Shown one piece after another: positions 21,015-33,936 of a DNA stretch of 64,000 bases (position 1 is the first letter of the stretch; every line of letters starts with the position of its first letter). This DNA is from Apoda limacodes (Eukaryota; Arthropoda; Insecta; Lepidoptera; Limacodidae). The notes under the pieces were generated by a model. It was not told the DNA's origin and searched no databases. It saw only the letters and a program-made list of their open reading frames with translations. The stretch covers positions 21,979,908 through 22,043,907 of the forward strand of contig OX291541.1 of assembly GCA_946406115.1 (NCBI GenBank), given 5' to 3'. Both the position numbers and the translations under genes were made by a program.

Positions 21015-24000
21015 ATGATATCGGTATGTATTTGTTTAATTCAATGTTTTTAATAATGTATTTTTGTTATTATTATTCATATGAATACATGTTAAATAAC
21101 ACAAAAACTATAAACCTAATTTTATGGAAAATATGAAAAAGATGTTACAAAAGTAATTTTAAGGTTGAGTTGTTTGCAAGGGCGGATACAGAACGTTTAG
21201 GGGGGCGTTCATAACATTTCCACCCCTGGTTGTTTGTCATCCCTTATCATCAAAAATATAAATAGCATGTGACAATATTAATTAATATTTTTGATTTAAC
21301 ATACCTTTATAAGGTAATTTGATACTTAGTACCTATTCATAAATTTTATTGTTTATACGCCAAATAATATTATAGGAATTTTCTTAATTAACGATTTCGA
21401 TTCTAGATAATAATTATAGCCTGTATAGCTGCTGTAGCATCGGCTGGTCAAATATATAGTGGCGGCCCTGAAAATTATGGACACTCAGCAGAAGAGTACC
21501 AATCAGCACTCGAGTTACAACAGCAGCGTGCCTATGCGGACCAATCACATGCATTTGCTCATGACAGCGCGGCGCAGGGTCGTCGACAAGCAGACAAATC
21601 AGCCAGAATACTAAGCTCACACTATGACAGCGATGGTCATACGTATCAATATGCATATGAAACAGAAAATGGTAATTTTGTGTTACATATTTTGGTTAAT
21701 AATTTTTATTATTTTTTTCAAAAAGGAGTATTAAAATTTATTATATTTACCTTAAGAAAGGGTAATAGTTCAAACTTAATTTTCTTTTAAGTTGGTTGTA
21801 GTGGGACAACTACATTTTTATGTTTACTACTTTATACATTGTACATCATATACTATACAGAGCGAGTGTATAAATTTCAAAAGAACTACCTATTGCACTA
21901 TTCACCTTAAGAATAATTATCTATTAATAATAGTTATTGGAAGTAACATTTCTTTTAACATTTGATATTTTCTTTTTTGAATAGTGCGTAAAAAGTTATT
22001 ATTTTAACTGTGGATAAAACTATGTGTTAAGAAAACTACATTATGTGTAAAAACACACAGACAACATAATGTCATATCTTATACTAATCTCACGGAGGAC
22101 TGAGGATAATACTTAGGACTATTTTAGATTATTGCTCAGGAATTTTGCAAATGTTGCAGGTATTAAAGCTCACGAAGTAGGCCAAGTTAAACATGGCAGT
22201 AAAGTCCAGGGGGCATTTGCGTACACTGGTGATGATGGTGTTACCTACGGAGTCTCGTACACTGCTGACGAGCATGGGTTCAGACCTCAGGGTGCACATC
22301 TGCCGACACCACCTCCTATTCCTGACGCCATTTTAAAATCACTGGAACAGAACGCGGCTGATGAGGCTAAGGGAGTCAGCGATGACGGTAAATATTAACG
22401 GTTTTTTTTTTCTGCAAGTGCTAGTTAATTCTTCGACATTTAACTTTATAACTTTAAATGAATAAAATTAAGAAGAAAATATACAAATTTGCTTAAAAAT
22501 CTATGGATTTACGTACTAATGGCGGCTCCATCGTGTTTAAAGGGGGAGATGCAATGCAGTACCACCAGGAACTTCAAACATTATTTTATACATACTTTAT
22601 TGGTATATAGGTTTAAGGCGTCGCTTTCAATCTGCATCAAGGCTAAGAAGTTTGTGACCAAGATTTTGTCAAAAATAATATGCGATGTTAATCAAAGTTG
22701 TGCGTGATCAGTCATTGGGTGGATGACCACCTAGTGGCACATTTTGCTTTAAAGGGCACGTTGTTAACAGTGGGGTCGCCAGCAGCTCGAAAACGTCTGC
22801 CAATTCGCACACGGTTAGCCAGCTTACTAGCCCTTAGCCCATGTAGCGGGGACAAAAAATGGTTGAGATAATTCTATATTAGCTAATATGTGCTATTTAA
22901 GTCTTATTTTTTTAAACTGCATTACATTAAATATCTTGAAACTATAAACATTTGCTACTAAAAACATGGCATTTTTATACAGCGCTATTGACCATAGTCG
23001 TAAAACGCATATTCATCCACGAAATGACAGTGAAAAATGAAATAGATAAAGTTTTTATTGAATTAATTAAATGTATAAAATCAACAGAAACTTGGTTGTT
23101 AAATAATTTATTGGCATTTCATGCGACAAATAGCACTAAACAGACCTACGATAATAACGCATTTTAATCAGTGAAATGTTGATAGTTATATATATTTAGT
23201 GCACCGACATTTGTATGAATATAATTTGATTCGGCTTCACCTTAAGAGTAAAATAAACCACTTAGAAGGTATAATTGTCAGTTAGTGAAGCGGTAGCTAA
23301 TGAGCTCCTTCTGGTTGCAATTAAAGTAAAATATTGTGATAAAGTCCTCTTGAAGAAAATATTTAAGGATCATCATGACTCCATCGCAGCGTAGTTGGTA
23401 GTGTGACCGGCTGCTATGCAGTGGGTGTGGATTCCATTCCCAAACGTTCTGAACAAACATTTATGTATGTATTAACAAAAAAAAGTAATCTATATGTATT
23501 TGTATTTGTTTTCTGATATCCATTGCACAAGCTTTGCTTACATTGTGACCAGACGGCGCTGTGTGTAATGTCAAAAATATTTATTTATTTATCATCATCA
23601 AATTATCAGCTGCTAGACCGTCACTGCTTGTCATAATTCACCTCATAAGATTTCCAAAATGAATATTTCTAATCCGCTTGCATTCAGTGAGTTCCTACAT
23701 CCCTAACTACATATGTAGGTCTTCAGCTTCTTGCTGTTCCCACTCTAAAACCTTCTTACGAGCTATAGGGCTGCCAATTGCTACTGCGGCTCATTAATCT
23801 ATACTAGTTATTCTACTGTTTTATTTACGTATTTTCTTCTCATTTTTTAATTCATTACATTAAATTCTATTTTTTTACATCTTACAGGTGAGTACCATCA
23901 GACGTACCATCACGCAGCTAGTTACGAGGAACAGCCAGAGGAGTACCAACAAGAAACATCAGCTCACTCAGCACCAGCTCAAGTTGAAGAAGCCGCAGAA

Positions 24001-24015
24001 TACTACCATCATTGA
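21015..24015 (+). CDS. CPR-B: RR-1 cuticular protein, 4 exons, 209 aa
   Basis: A secreted, chitin-binding structural protein of soft cuticle and a paralogue of CPR-A on the same strand 7 kb downstream. Exons are 21015-21023, 21407-21671, 22160-22387 and 23888-24015; phases 0, 1, 1 are as in CPR-A. The signal peptide is [16 protein letters not shown]. Residues ~17-65 are rich in Gln, Ala, Ser, His and Tyr, unlike the Tyr/Pro-rich segment of [24 protein letters not shown] leads into the RR-1 core at about residues 109-143 ([13 protein letters not shown] ... [13 protein letters not shown]). The tail of 41 residues is Gln/Glu/His-rich and ends AEYYHH before TGA. Intron 3 (1.5 kb) holds a 5S-type and a tRNA-type SINE. 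Reading on past the exon 3 donor reaches a stop within a few codons, but the strong acceptor at 23887 and shared phase favour four exons. Confidence 0.93.
22690..22850 (+). mobile_element. 5S-derived SINE-like repeat in CPR-B intron 3
   Basis: GATCAGTCATTGGGTGGATG then ACCACCTAGTGGCACATTTT resembles the 3' end of 5S rRNA followed by the same downstream sequence (AAAGGGCACGTT...) as the repeat at 54325-54560. The 5' end of the 5S part is decayed. Confidence 0.5.
23392..23592 (+). mobile_element. tRNA-derived SINE (family S1) in CPR-B intron 3
   Basis: A tRNA-like head, AGCGTAGTTGGTAGTGTGAC (A-box region) with GTGGATTCCATTCCC (decayed B box), precedes the family body and the tail GACGGCGCTGTGTGTAATGT then CAAAAATATTTATTTATT. 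It lies in the sense orientation of the host gene. Confidence 0.75.
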
Positions 24016-24174
24016 AAAATATGGTCTGAACGCAATTTACAGTCTACCTGAATGTAGTATTTAAGTTAGACATGGAAGAGACTGCTTAGGTTAAGTAGTT
24101 GATGTTTAAAAAAGTATTTTTCAATACATTTGCTCAAAAAATGCATTAACGAAGTTGTTATACATTGTTCGAAA

Positions 24175-24285
24175 GTTCGAAGTACGCACCATACAACGGA
24201 ACGTGCGGTAAAATAGGTACTCTCACATAACTACCTGTTTTACCGCACGGTTCATTGTTTGGCGCCGTGCGTATCCTTTACGGTT
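24175..24285. repeat. Imperfect hairpin just downstream of CPR-B
   Basis: ACGTGCGGTAAAATAGGTA (24201-24219) pairs with TACCTGTTTTACCGCACGGT (24233-24252), and an outer layer (GTACGCACC / CCGTGCGTAT) extends the stem. The structure sits about 170 bases after the CPR-B stop, so it may be within the 3' UTR. A foldback repeat is the simplest reading; a structured RNA is possible but not shown. Confidence 0.6.
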
Positions 24286-25046
24286 TTTTTTTTAAATTGA
24301 TCGGACCTCCTTGGAAGCGCTTTTAAACTATACATTTGATTCACTTTAATACTAGAAGAAAAAGATACAAAAGATATAGTTCTTTACGTCTTATTCTCCC
24401 GTTCAACATTAATACATGTGAAATTAAAAATGTCAGTCAGTTTCACTGTATTTCAATAATTGTTCAAATTTTACTATTAATTTCCAAAAGTAATGAACTA
24501 TCTGTATAATTTCTTATTTACTATTAAAAACAGTTCAATGTAAAAGTTTATTTGATTACCCATAAATTATACTGTTTGCTCGCAAATGTATTGAAAAACG
24601 TTGTATAACATTCGTGCGGAGTTGGTATTTACAAACTCGTGAGTATGCTAACACATTACATTCGCCTACTCGTTTATAATAACCAACTTATATCATAATA
24701 AACTATTGTATTAAACAAAGAGAAAAAAAGTCGATTAATAAATTTAGCTTAGGTTTATTAAATGTAGAAAAAAATTAATTGTAATGTAATGAAGTCGGTC
24801 ATGTGTGTAATAAAGTGTTGCTACGGATATTTTTTTACCATTATTACATCTAACGAATATGAACCTTGTGTGTCAATCTATTAAGTATCACTTTTCTTTT
24901 GTGTTTTATCAAATGGTCTCCAAATGTAATCTTATTATTTTGAATGTTATTAAATAGTTCTGTTTAAACTTAATTTTTCTTTTAGCTTTCCAGCTTATTT
25001 CTATTCTCTCCTGTTACTCGTATCAATTTGTAATATTGTTAGTAAA
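24286..25046. other. Downstream flank of CPR-B, no gene seen
   Basis: AT-rich DNA. Candidate polyadenylation signals occur (ATTAAA at about 24423, AATAAA at about 24697), but which one serves CPR-B cannot be decided from sequence alone. Confidence 0.35.
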
Positions 25047-25470
25047 AAAACGGCCAAGTGCGAGTCTGGCTCGCGCACCAAGGGTTCCGTACACACTTAT
25101 TATTATATGTACTTAGATTCCATCATCAGATTAAATCTCTTAAGCTTTATGCCTAATCATCAGTATTTGGATTTTTTCCTATATTCGTGATCTTGCTTCT
25201 TGCCAAATTTCATGATTCTAGGTCAACGGGGTAGGTTTTGATTTATTTGTGTCACAAACCGTGACCAAAATTTAAGCATATTTTTTTATTGCGTTGACTT
25301 AGAAACTTGATTCTTTATAGCTTCAAGGGACCGTAGACCTTAGTATTTGATATTATTTTAAGTTGATACCTTTATGTGTTCCTGGGAAAAAGGGTCTTGA
25401 TAGACAAACAGACGGAGAACAAAGTGATCCTATAAGGGTACCTCTTAGGTAGGGAACCCTTAAAAATGAG
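25047..25470. repeat. Dispersed repeat family A variant
   Basis: It opens CGGCCAAGTGCGAGTCTGGC then AAGGGTTCCGTACA, and closes with AGACAAACAGACGGA ... AGGGAACCCTTAAAAATGAG. The ends correspond to those of 26643-27065 but most of the interior differs, so it is a sub-family sharing termini. Confidence 0.65.
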
Positions 25471-25599
25471 TAGAAACAGATTTAAATTTGTGTAAGATAT
25501 GTCAGTTATAATGCAATAGTAGGTTATAACTATGGTATAATAACATACTACGCTTTGTTGTTATACCATGGTTATAATTAGTATATGTTTTTGCACTTG

Positions 25600-25900
25600 T
25601 TCTAAAATATAATCCTACTATTATTATAAATGTAAAAGTTTGTATGTCTGAATGGATGTTTGTTACTCAATCACGCTTCAACCACTGGGCGGGTCGGTAT
25701 AAAACTTGGCATACATAAAGGTTAGGTCCTGGAATAGCATATAGACTGCGGGAATAACTATAACAAAGTTAAACGAACTATTGCTGCAACTATAGCATGC
25801 TATAGCAGTTCAGTGGTATAACTAATTAATTAATTAATTGGAGTTAATTACGGAGTTTCATGCCGATAACCAAATTTAGGGCGTGCGGATTAAATTCTAT
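25600..25900 (+). repeat. Dispersed lepidopteran repeat (sub-family of 51490/62440)
   Basis: ATTATTATAAATGTAAAAGT, TTTGTTACTCAATCACGCTT, CAACCACTGGGCGGG and GGAATAGCATATAGACT are arranged as in the repeats at 51490-51865 and 62440-62645 (minus). It is non-coding and the element class is uncertain. Confidence 0.5.
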
Positions 25901-26139
25901 TAATTAAAATAGCACTACATTTCAAATGTTGATAACACTAGACTAGGTACTATTTCTTTATTTGTCTGGAAGTTTTTTAAAACATTTAGTAGTGTTAGAA
26001 CGTAAAAAGTAAAACAAAATTACATTTAGTTAAACTTTGCAGGAGCAGGTATAATTCGTTTTGAAAAATTGAAGAATGAAATAGAAAAAGAAACAGTCGT
26101 TGAATTACTAATGGAATTACTTATCAATATAAATATAAT

Positions 26140-26365
26140 TAATAAATATTTTTTTTGACATTACACACAGCGCTGTCTGGCCCCAAAGTAAGCCAAGCTT
26201 TTGTTCTGGGTACCAGACAACAAATACAAATACTAGATATTAATTTTTTGTATATACGTACATACATACATACGATGTCTATAGTATGACATAAATGTTT
26301 GTCTAGTGCGGGAATCGAACTGCAGCAACAGCTGGCCTGGAGGGAGTCACAGTATAGCGATCCTA
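26140..26365 (-). mobile_element. tRNA-derived SINE (family S1), minus strand
   Basis: On plus it starts with the reversed tail GACATTACACACAGCGCTGT and runs to CGGGAATCGAACTGCAGCAA, the reverse of a B box (GTTCGATTCCCG on minus). A short plus-strand microsatellite of TACA units lies at about 26262-26275. Confidence 0.75.
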
Positions 26366-26642
26366 TCATCATGTCTTTATGTAACAGCAGGTAACAGTAC
26401 CTACCTCACGTTTTTGTCTATGACTCGTCTACAATATTTAGTTACTTAATCTTTGGAGGATAGCTCGATTGAAGGGAGTTCGCGATTTAATTTTTATTTC
26501 AAATATCAACTGATGCAAATAAGGAGCCATGTCTGTCTGCCCGTAAATCAGTTATTTTATTAAAAATAATAGTTAAGGGTGCATCTGCTATACGCTTAAT
26601 AAGATAAAAAAAATAACTATTGCATAGGGAATCAATAAAATA

Positions 26643-27065
26643 ATCGGCCAAATGCGAATCGGACTCGCGCACGAAGGGTTTCGTATCATTATCTATAAAA
26701 ACAGCAAAAAAATTACGTTTATTGTATGGGACCCCTTAAATATTTATTTTATTTTAATTTATTTATTTATTTTTAAAGTGAATATATAACTAAATATTCT
26801 GTGAATATTGCCGTTATCGATATCGAGCAAAAACAAGTAATACAATCACGTTTGTTATATGGAAGCCCCCTTAAATTCTTCTTTATTCTGTTTTTTAGTA
26901 TTTGTTATTAAAGCGACAACAGACATACATCTTGTGTGAAAATCTCAACTGTCTAACTATCACGGTTCATGAGATACGGCCTGGTGACAGACAAACGGAC
27001 GGACGGATAGCGGAGTCTTAGTAATAGGGTCCCGTTTTTTACCTTTTGGGTACGGAACCCTAAAA
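26643..27065. repeat. Dispersed repeat family A, near full length, reversed
   Basis: CGGCCAAATGCGAATCGGAC at the left and GGGTACGGAACCCTA at the right, with the same internal blocks as 2345-2775 in reverse complement. Divergence between the two copies is moderate. Confidence 0.8.
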
Positions 27066-30000
27066 AGGAGCTATAAATCATTCTAAGGTTTTAATTTATT
27101 TTAAGTTAGGTTTGTAGTGAAATGGAGTATATGCATGCTCTTGAGAGTTTCTACGTCAAAGGCAAGTAACTATAAATCCTTAAAAGTCCCTAATTAGCGT
27201 TGATAAAATAGTGCTGGTCCTGGTCAGGACTTTCAAAAACTCTTGAGCACTTGAAAAACAATGCAGCATCCTAATCCAAAAAAGATATATCAAGCTATTT
27301 GACCGTTTCAGGGCATCATTAAATACAGACAGACAGTAGTCTAAGTAACAGGGCTTAGTTGGCACCCTCTGTCTACGGAACCCAAAAAAAGGGACTGGAC
27401 TTGGGTTAGTGGGTGATAATATCTTCATAAATTATTAGGGTTTAGTTCACCTGGCCGCATTCCGCACAACCTAAATAAATACTTTAGCAAAATCACCCAG
27501 TTATCTTAATCATTTATTTTGTAAATCAATTGCCACATGTATGAGAACTTGAGCAACACTTGATAACGTCTCAGCTGATTTCTTTTTTGGTGTGTTTGTA
27601 ATTTTCAGGACAAGGTTTGTATGAAAGGAAAAACTGATCAATTGCGAGTCGGACTTGCACAAAAAAATGAAGAACATTTCGGGTATGGACGCATCACGCG
27701 AATACTAGTAAGCGGTTTTTGATATAACTTGTCGTTTGTCAATATTTAGGATGTCTATTTAATAAATCTATATACTTAAGCTATAAAATAATTTATACGT
27801 AGATATAATAGAATATACTGACTGATATATCAATGTAAAGCCCAAACGAATGGAAGTTTCTTTAGAAATTGGTCAGAAGCTGAATGCATTAAAATGTTAT
27901 TTGGCCTTTAGGTTGAAAGTTAAGATTAACGCGTTTCACCGTTTTTGAAAAATCATCCCCTAGAAGGCAAAATGGGATATAAATAGTACATTGTTCACCA
28001 AGGGTTGAAAGTGACTGATTACCGACTAGGGTGTAGTTTGAGACCCGAAGCGGAGCTGAGGGCCTTAAAACACACGAGGTGAGAATCGTCTTTCATCCCA
28101 AATGATACATAATGCTTTACACTACAAATGCGAGGATAACAAAATATAATTATAGTATAAAAGTTTTAATTTACTCAACAAATATTAATTCACTTTTATA
28201 AACATAAATGGCGCTGTACCGAATAATTACAATCTATGGTTATGATTTCTGTTGTTTATAAATAGTGATTTATTTTTTTCAAATTGAAACTGGTTCGCTT
28301 TTATAATCACAGATGGCAGTGTACCAAATTAAAAAAAGCTATTTAATTGTTTCGTCAGCTTTTAAATATAAAGTGCTTTTTTATTACCACTTTCTTCCCT
28401 CTAAACGGGCAAGAAAGTAGTAATCTCTGCAAACACGTACTTTCAACCCTATTTTTGACTATGCATGAAGGTTCTTTTAGAGCATGTGTAGTGTAAATGA
28501 TATTTTTGTAGGTGTTAAAGGCTTCTTTTGTTCAAAAGTCCAAGCGGACGAAGTCGCTTCAATAAGCTAGTGTTAAAACATGTAATATGTGAGTACAGGG
28601 AAGTTAAGGGTATAGCTACTTTCAAATCAATAAATGGTAGAGCAGCGTTCAAGCTTTAACGCAACTAGTTCGAATCTTACTTCTCCAGTAAAAATAATAA
28701 AATTAGAAGGAAAAAAACGATTTGATCTCAAGCCAGGAATTGAACCCGTGATGCTCTTGGAAACCTTTCATTTTTTGTTCTTATAAATAGAATAGAATAC
28801 AATGTTGACAGCGGTTACTCCTTAAAACTAGCAAAATTAAAACTTATATCAATAAATTATTCGAAATAACAGTAAATAGTTATGATTCCAAATACGTTCC
28901 TAATGTGTAATGGCTTTTGTATTATCAGTTATTCTTATGGTAATGAAGCAGGTTGCGTCGCTTTCAACCTGTTACTTACACCAAAAAATTTTACGACTGC
29001 GCCTACATCGCTAGAGCACTCATTACGAATTCATCATCCTACGAATCGATCGCGCCATCTATTGTGATCGCTCGTAATCGTTGCATTCCGTAGCTTCTTC
29101 GCTTGGTGCAACACTACGAATGTACACGAAAGCTCCGTTCCACTCTGACCTACTGCCATTACATCTAATAATGTAATAGTTACAGACGTATGTTCTATCG
29201 CCTGGGGCGTGTTTCAATATTTAGGTGAGCTAGTCTTCTTATGTTAGTAGATTAAGTGTTTTTTAAGAACGCCTTAATGTAGTTATTGACAGTCACTGCG
29301 TAATTAAAATAAATGCTGTTGTTTTGTTGTTGTCAGTAAATGTAGGAAAAATAACTGAAATAAGTATATTAAAGTAGTTTCGACGTTATTTGTATATTTT
29401 TTAAAGGTTATGCTTTTATCACGGTTATCTTGACATTCCAAGAAAAGAATGAATTTGATTGAATGATTATAAGAATTTTGTTATTAACATGTTTAAAAAA
29501 CGACATAATATTATAATATGATGTCGTTTTTTAGTTAATTTATCAAAAAAATATATGTCGAATATGTTTGTGATATACAAAATTTGTGCTTCTGAATGGA
29601 AAATAACCTATTTTTATTTTATCCTTGTCCTTTTAGCCTTAAGTCTTAAATAATATATCTCAGATTTAGACGTGCTTTTTGCTGTTTGGCAGTAAATGAT
29701 AGAACTTAACAAACAACAGATGGTGTTCGAGAAGTCATGAACTAATAGAGTCCTAGGACTTTCATCTTACAAATACACAAATCCTTAAAGACACATTAAA
29801 ATATACAAAGAAATATTTTTTCTTCATTTGAGACTCCCTTTAGGTTGGAATCTTAGGGTGGCATGTGCGAGTCCTGACTAGAAGTTGATCTTTACCGTAT
29901 GTTTGCTATGACAATATTTATTTTAGGTATGGAGAGAAAATAAAACAAAATATATTTTAATATTATTAAAAGTATTATAGTCAGAGCCACAGGTTTCCAC

Positions 30001-30434
30001 TAGTAAGTAATACAGAAATGAGAACAAATCTATCAGCTCTAGGATGAACAAAACATTTAGTACAAAATCATCTAACTGATATCCAAGGACACTAATTTTA
30101 TTCTGAGAACATATCCTACACAGGTATTCAAATGAGTCACTCCTAGAAATTACAAACTGCAGGTACACCATGTATGTATGCAGTTGTGATGCTGATATCA
30201 GTGGGCGACACGCAAGTAGGCGGCCGTATGAGGAAGTTCATTTAGGTCAAGTTTAGTTTCTTCATTAATCGTTTTAGAAACATGGCTTTTAATAACTTAG
30301 TACGCACGGAGAGAAAGTAGTTACTTGATTTATTAGTTCGATTGCATTATTGTTTAAAATCAGACCTCTTCTATTCACAATGGTAGTTACTGATATTAGA
30401 GATCTTAAAAAATAAATACATAAATAATTAATAT
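27066..30434. other. Repeat-rich intergenic DNA, no gene supported
   Basis: A TACGGAACCC fragment at about 27375, a GAAGCGGAGCTGAGGGC block at about 28050 and GTTCGAATC at 28670 (tRNA-like B box) suggest degraded repeats. A short perfect hairpin AAAAAACGACAT...ATGTCGTTTTTT lies at 29495-29532. The ORFs here are short and lack splice or protein-family support. A GC-richer patch at about 28990-29130 is unexplained. Confidence 0.4.
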
Positions 30435-30580
30435 GTTTTGGATATTATTTGGACATGGACCCAGTCTTAAGGCTAACATAAATAATAAATGTTTGTCTTG
30501 TGCGGGAAGCGAACCCACGCTCCTCAATTGAGGTCACGACCTACTGAGGCACGGATTCGACAGACAAGCTGTTAACCTTC
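30435..30580 (-). mobile_element. tRNA-derived SINE head fragment, minus strand
   Basis: AATGTTTGTCTTGTGCGGGA then AGCGAACCCACGCTCC is the reversed B-box/A-box part seen at 26280-26340. Its 3' tail is missing. Confidence 0.55.
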
Positions 30581-31139
30581 TTTGAGTTGGTCACTGGAGA
30601 GAGTGAAACCACATCGAACAGTTAGTGTGATAATAAAACTGTGGTGCGGCGGCAAAGGGAAATCTGCTGCCAGGCGAGGTGTTATGCCTGGGGACCGCCG
30701 TGGACTATCAAAGCTACAGTGCCAACGTGACATTTCTCTTCAATCCACACCTCATTTCCAATGTTCATATTCTTTTTCAGATTTCACTTGGCTATTTTTA
30801 TCTAGATGCAGTATGAAAGTATTCAATACGTAAAAGGTACGTGTTTAAATTGTGTTAAATAAACAATTATATATTAATATCATTGTTTTTTTTTGACTAT
30901 GCCCAATGAATGTAACTATAAGTACTTAATTAATTAAAGTTTGTGATTCTCTTATTTCCTGCTGTTTTATTTCGATGTCGCAGCTCTTACGAATGTCACG
31001 TGACAACGACACACGAAGTTAAGTACCCAAACTAGGGTTAAACTACCTAGAGGACCGAGCTTTGCTTGTTATTTTAACAACATCATCTTTAGTCAAGTAG
31101 CTTTAGTGTTGCATTACAACGCTATCTATTGTCAAGTAG
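30581..31139. other. No gene supported
   Basis: An 83-codon ORF at 30582-30833 covers a GC-richer patch. It matches no family I know and has no promoter or splice support, so it is not called. Confidence 0.35.
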
Positions 31140-31410
31140 TTTTAGTGTTGCTGTGTAGTATTACTACTCGCCAGTAGATGTCAGGAACAGTCATATTTTT
31201 CAGTTTATCATTGCCTGAAAACACGGATAAAACGACGTTTTCTAAAAATAGAACTAAGCTAGGTCGATTTATCGCCTCTGAAACCCCCTGCAATCTAAAT
31301 TTCATGAAAATCGTTGTAGCCGTTTCCGAGATTCAGATTATATACCTATATAATTATATACATATACATACATATATACAAGAACTGCTCGTTTAAAGGT
31401 ATAAGTTAGA
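31140..31410 (+). repeat. Probable RTE-type LINE 3' UTR fragment
   Basis: TTTCATGAAAATCGTTGTAG then CCGTTTCCGAGATTCAGATT, a (TATATA/CATACA) stretch and CAAGAACTGCTCGTTTAAAG form a run I recognise from 3' ends of lepidopteran RTE-like elements. It is non-coding here. Confidence 0.5.
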
Positions 31411-31901
31411 TAATACCCTACATAATACTGTGGTAAAATTACAGACTTACTAAACTTACAGAATTTAATTTATATTAGTTACTTATTTAATAATTTTTTG
31501 GATCACTTACAAGTAGGAAACAACGGTAAATATACAAAAAAAAACTTGTACGATCTATTATAACTAAAAAATTAAATAAAATCTCAATTGAACGCCCCCA
31601 CAGCAATCCTATAACTATGGTAAGTTACATCGTCATTTTACTAATTCATCGATACATTCTATGTCTAAAAGGACCTAATTATTTAAGAAAAAAAAAACGG
31701 ATAACAGACAAACTGATAGGTGATTCCGTAAGTGTTCCCTTTTGACGATTTTGGCACGAAACAAAAAAAATACCGATTCCAAATAGTGGGGGGAATTATA
31801 GAAGGGACAAGACCAGCTGTCAGGCTTTGCTGACGCAGTCCCAACAGGTTAATACACTTGCAATTAGAGGTGCGTTCTGTTCACTGCTTCAATGCGTTTA
31901 A

Positions 31902-32019
31902 TGTCATAATCCTGCCAAGTAAAAAAGTCATAAATTCTGTATAAGACAGTACAAATCTTCGTTCATTCTCTTTGGTAGGATTACCGCATTATGTACATTA
32001 TGTCAGTCAACAAAACGCC
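31902..32019. repeat. Dispersed repeat, copy 2 (partner at 1-118)
   Basis: ATGTCATAATCCTGCCAAGT through GTCAACAAAACGCCA repeats the first bases of the window with scattered substitutions. Confidence 0.75.
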
Positions 32020-32179
32020 ACTCAGCTAGGCTAAATATGTAGCTGTTTTTGCGCATAAAAGAAAAATATTTCTGATTTTTACGTTAAAAAGTAATAACTG
32101 AAGAAAATTTTTGCTTTACAGACTTTTAAAATAGTGGCATAGATATTAAATACTTGTTTTTTATTTATATTACACGCTT

Positions 32180-32865
32180 ACTGTTAAGAAATCCCCATTC
32201 ACTGTGGTCTCACAATTCCGGAACACACCCCTTACCATCTCCAAGAGCATTGGTATCCTTGGTGGTGATATCTCCAGCGATGTTCAGTTCCGAGATCATT
32301 TGCAAGACAAGGTGAAGCTGGCGTCGACAAAACTTAGTGTACTCACCAGAGTTAAGCAGTACTTCACCTCGGGGCAAAGGTTGCTGCTTTACAAGTCGCA
32401 AGTTCAGACCATATGGAGTACTGCTGCCATCTCTGGGGGGGGGGCACCCAAATACCAGCTTGGCCGGTTTGACTCGGTTCAACGACGAGCTGTGAGAATC
32501 GTTGATGATCTCAATCTCCTTAAGTTTGAGAGAGACATTGCCTTCCTGTGTGTGTTTTACCGCTTCTGTAATGGGATGTGTTTTGAGGAATTATTCGAAA
32601 TGATTCCCACGGCTTATTTTTACCATCACACCGCACGCCAACGGCATGCAACTCTCAGCACCTTTTGGTTACTTACGGTGCGGTTTCAGAGAAACTTTCT
32701 CCCGCGATCGCTTAGGTTGTGGAATGATCTGGTTTTCTCTAAGGATTACATGATGGTAGTTATTCCATACATCTTCAAGAAGGTAGTTATTAGAATTTGA
32801 AAGCGGCAAAGCGTGAGTGATTGCAAGCGTCCTTAGGCTGCGGTAACCGATTACCATTTACCTCC
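32180..32865 (+). mobile_element. CR1/Jockey-type LINE, C-terminal coding fragment
   Basis: A 198-codon frame (32204-32800) reads SQFRNTPLTISKSIGILG, GDISSDVQFRDHL, YFTSGQRLLLYKSQV, DSVQRRAVRIVDDLN and VRFQRNFLPRSLRLWNDL. This is the region after the RT domain in a very common lepidopteran LINE. A stop after FKKVVIRI truncates it before the GRQRASDTPGVAS tail, remnants of which follow to 32860. A G8 run at 32433-32440 replaces part of the usual W-A-G segment, a likely indel site. Open but not functional by itself. Confidence 0.85.
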
Positions 32866-33459
32866 ACCTATAATCCATATTAATTTTTTTAACTTGTTAT
32901 TTTTTGCGTAATATTAATAAATTCAGATTAGTTACCATGCAAATATAATTGTTTAGGTATAAAATTGAAATCTTTACTGTTAATTTTTTTTTTCCGTTGT
33001 CCCTTTAATTTTTCAGTAAATTGTTGTTATAAATTATTGTAATCAAGATGCTACATATTTTTTTACCTTTTTTATTTAAGATTTTAAGAATGCAGTCGAA
33101 CAGTTTTTAAAAGGATTCGTTGACTTTCCGAGTTTTAATCCACTAAAATTGAATCATAAATTTTTCACGGCCATTTTGATTTATTTTGTCTCCCTACTCG
33201 TAAGTTACAAAATAGTTTTTTTTTTAACTGGGGCGAAACCGCATGAGATAGTTAAGTGTAATCATCATTAATCATTCGCAAAGCAAGTAACAAGTAACAC
33301 ATAAACATTTGTGTTGCTAAGTTACGCAACGTAAACTTGAAGTTGAGGTTCTATAATGCATTTATGTATCATTGTATGTTATGTTAAACTTTTTTTTAAT
33401 ATGATTTATGTAAAATTAAGGTGGTTTTCTTTTCTTTTTAGGTAGAAGCTTGATGAGCT
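32866..33459. other. AT-rich DNA, nothing assignable
   Basis: No coding region or repeat structure could be supported. Confidence 0.4.
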
Positions 33460-33660
33460 GTCAGAGCTTCAAGCGGTCGCTGTTGGGCGTTGTTGCAGTT
33501 TCAATACAAAATTGAAGTTTGCAATACACGGACCGCTCAAGCAATTCGTATACAGTCGCAGCTAGAAAATGTAGTTGGCGTGCGGTAGAATTTCGCCGTG
33601 CTGCCGGCAAAAGGTAGTGCTCAACGCACCATGCACGGACCGCTTAAGGCACACCGCACA
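33460..33660. repeat. GC-richer element with weak inverted ends
   Basis: CTTCAAGCGGTC at about 33470 and GGACCGCTTAAG at about 33638 are inverted, and a further ACGGACCGCTCAAG sits inside at about 33530. The composition contrasts with AT-rich flanks. It is probably a small TIR element; no ORF. Confidence 0.45.
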
Positions 33661-33834
33661 TTACGAGAAATTTCAGATTGAAAAAACTTTGTGCGCGCCG
33701 GATGCATTTCGTGTTGGAAGATGAGCGGAAATGCAAGACTTAATAGTCCAAGTAGAAAAATATCAATGCAATTTTGGAATCTCAACAATGACACCAACTA
33801 AACAATATTTTTCATTTATAATACTTTGGTCAGC

Positions 33835-33902
33835 TTTGCAGCTCAGTACGTAATGACCAGACTGTTGAATCGAGTGTCGTGGGTTTGATACAAGAACAAC
33901 AC

Positions 33903-33936
<34 letters not shown>

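Noticed and set aside
21414..21656. Minus-strand 80-codon ORF over CPR-B exon 2
   Set aside because: Antisense shadow of a confirmed exon with correct splice sites on plus.
30582..30833. 83-codon plus ORF with basic Gly-rich start
   Set aside because: No family match, promoter or splice support; composition resembles repeat-derived DNA.
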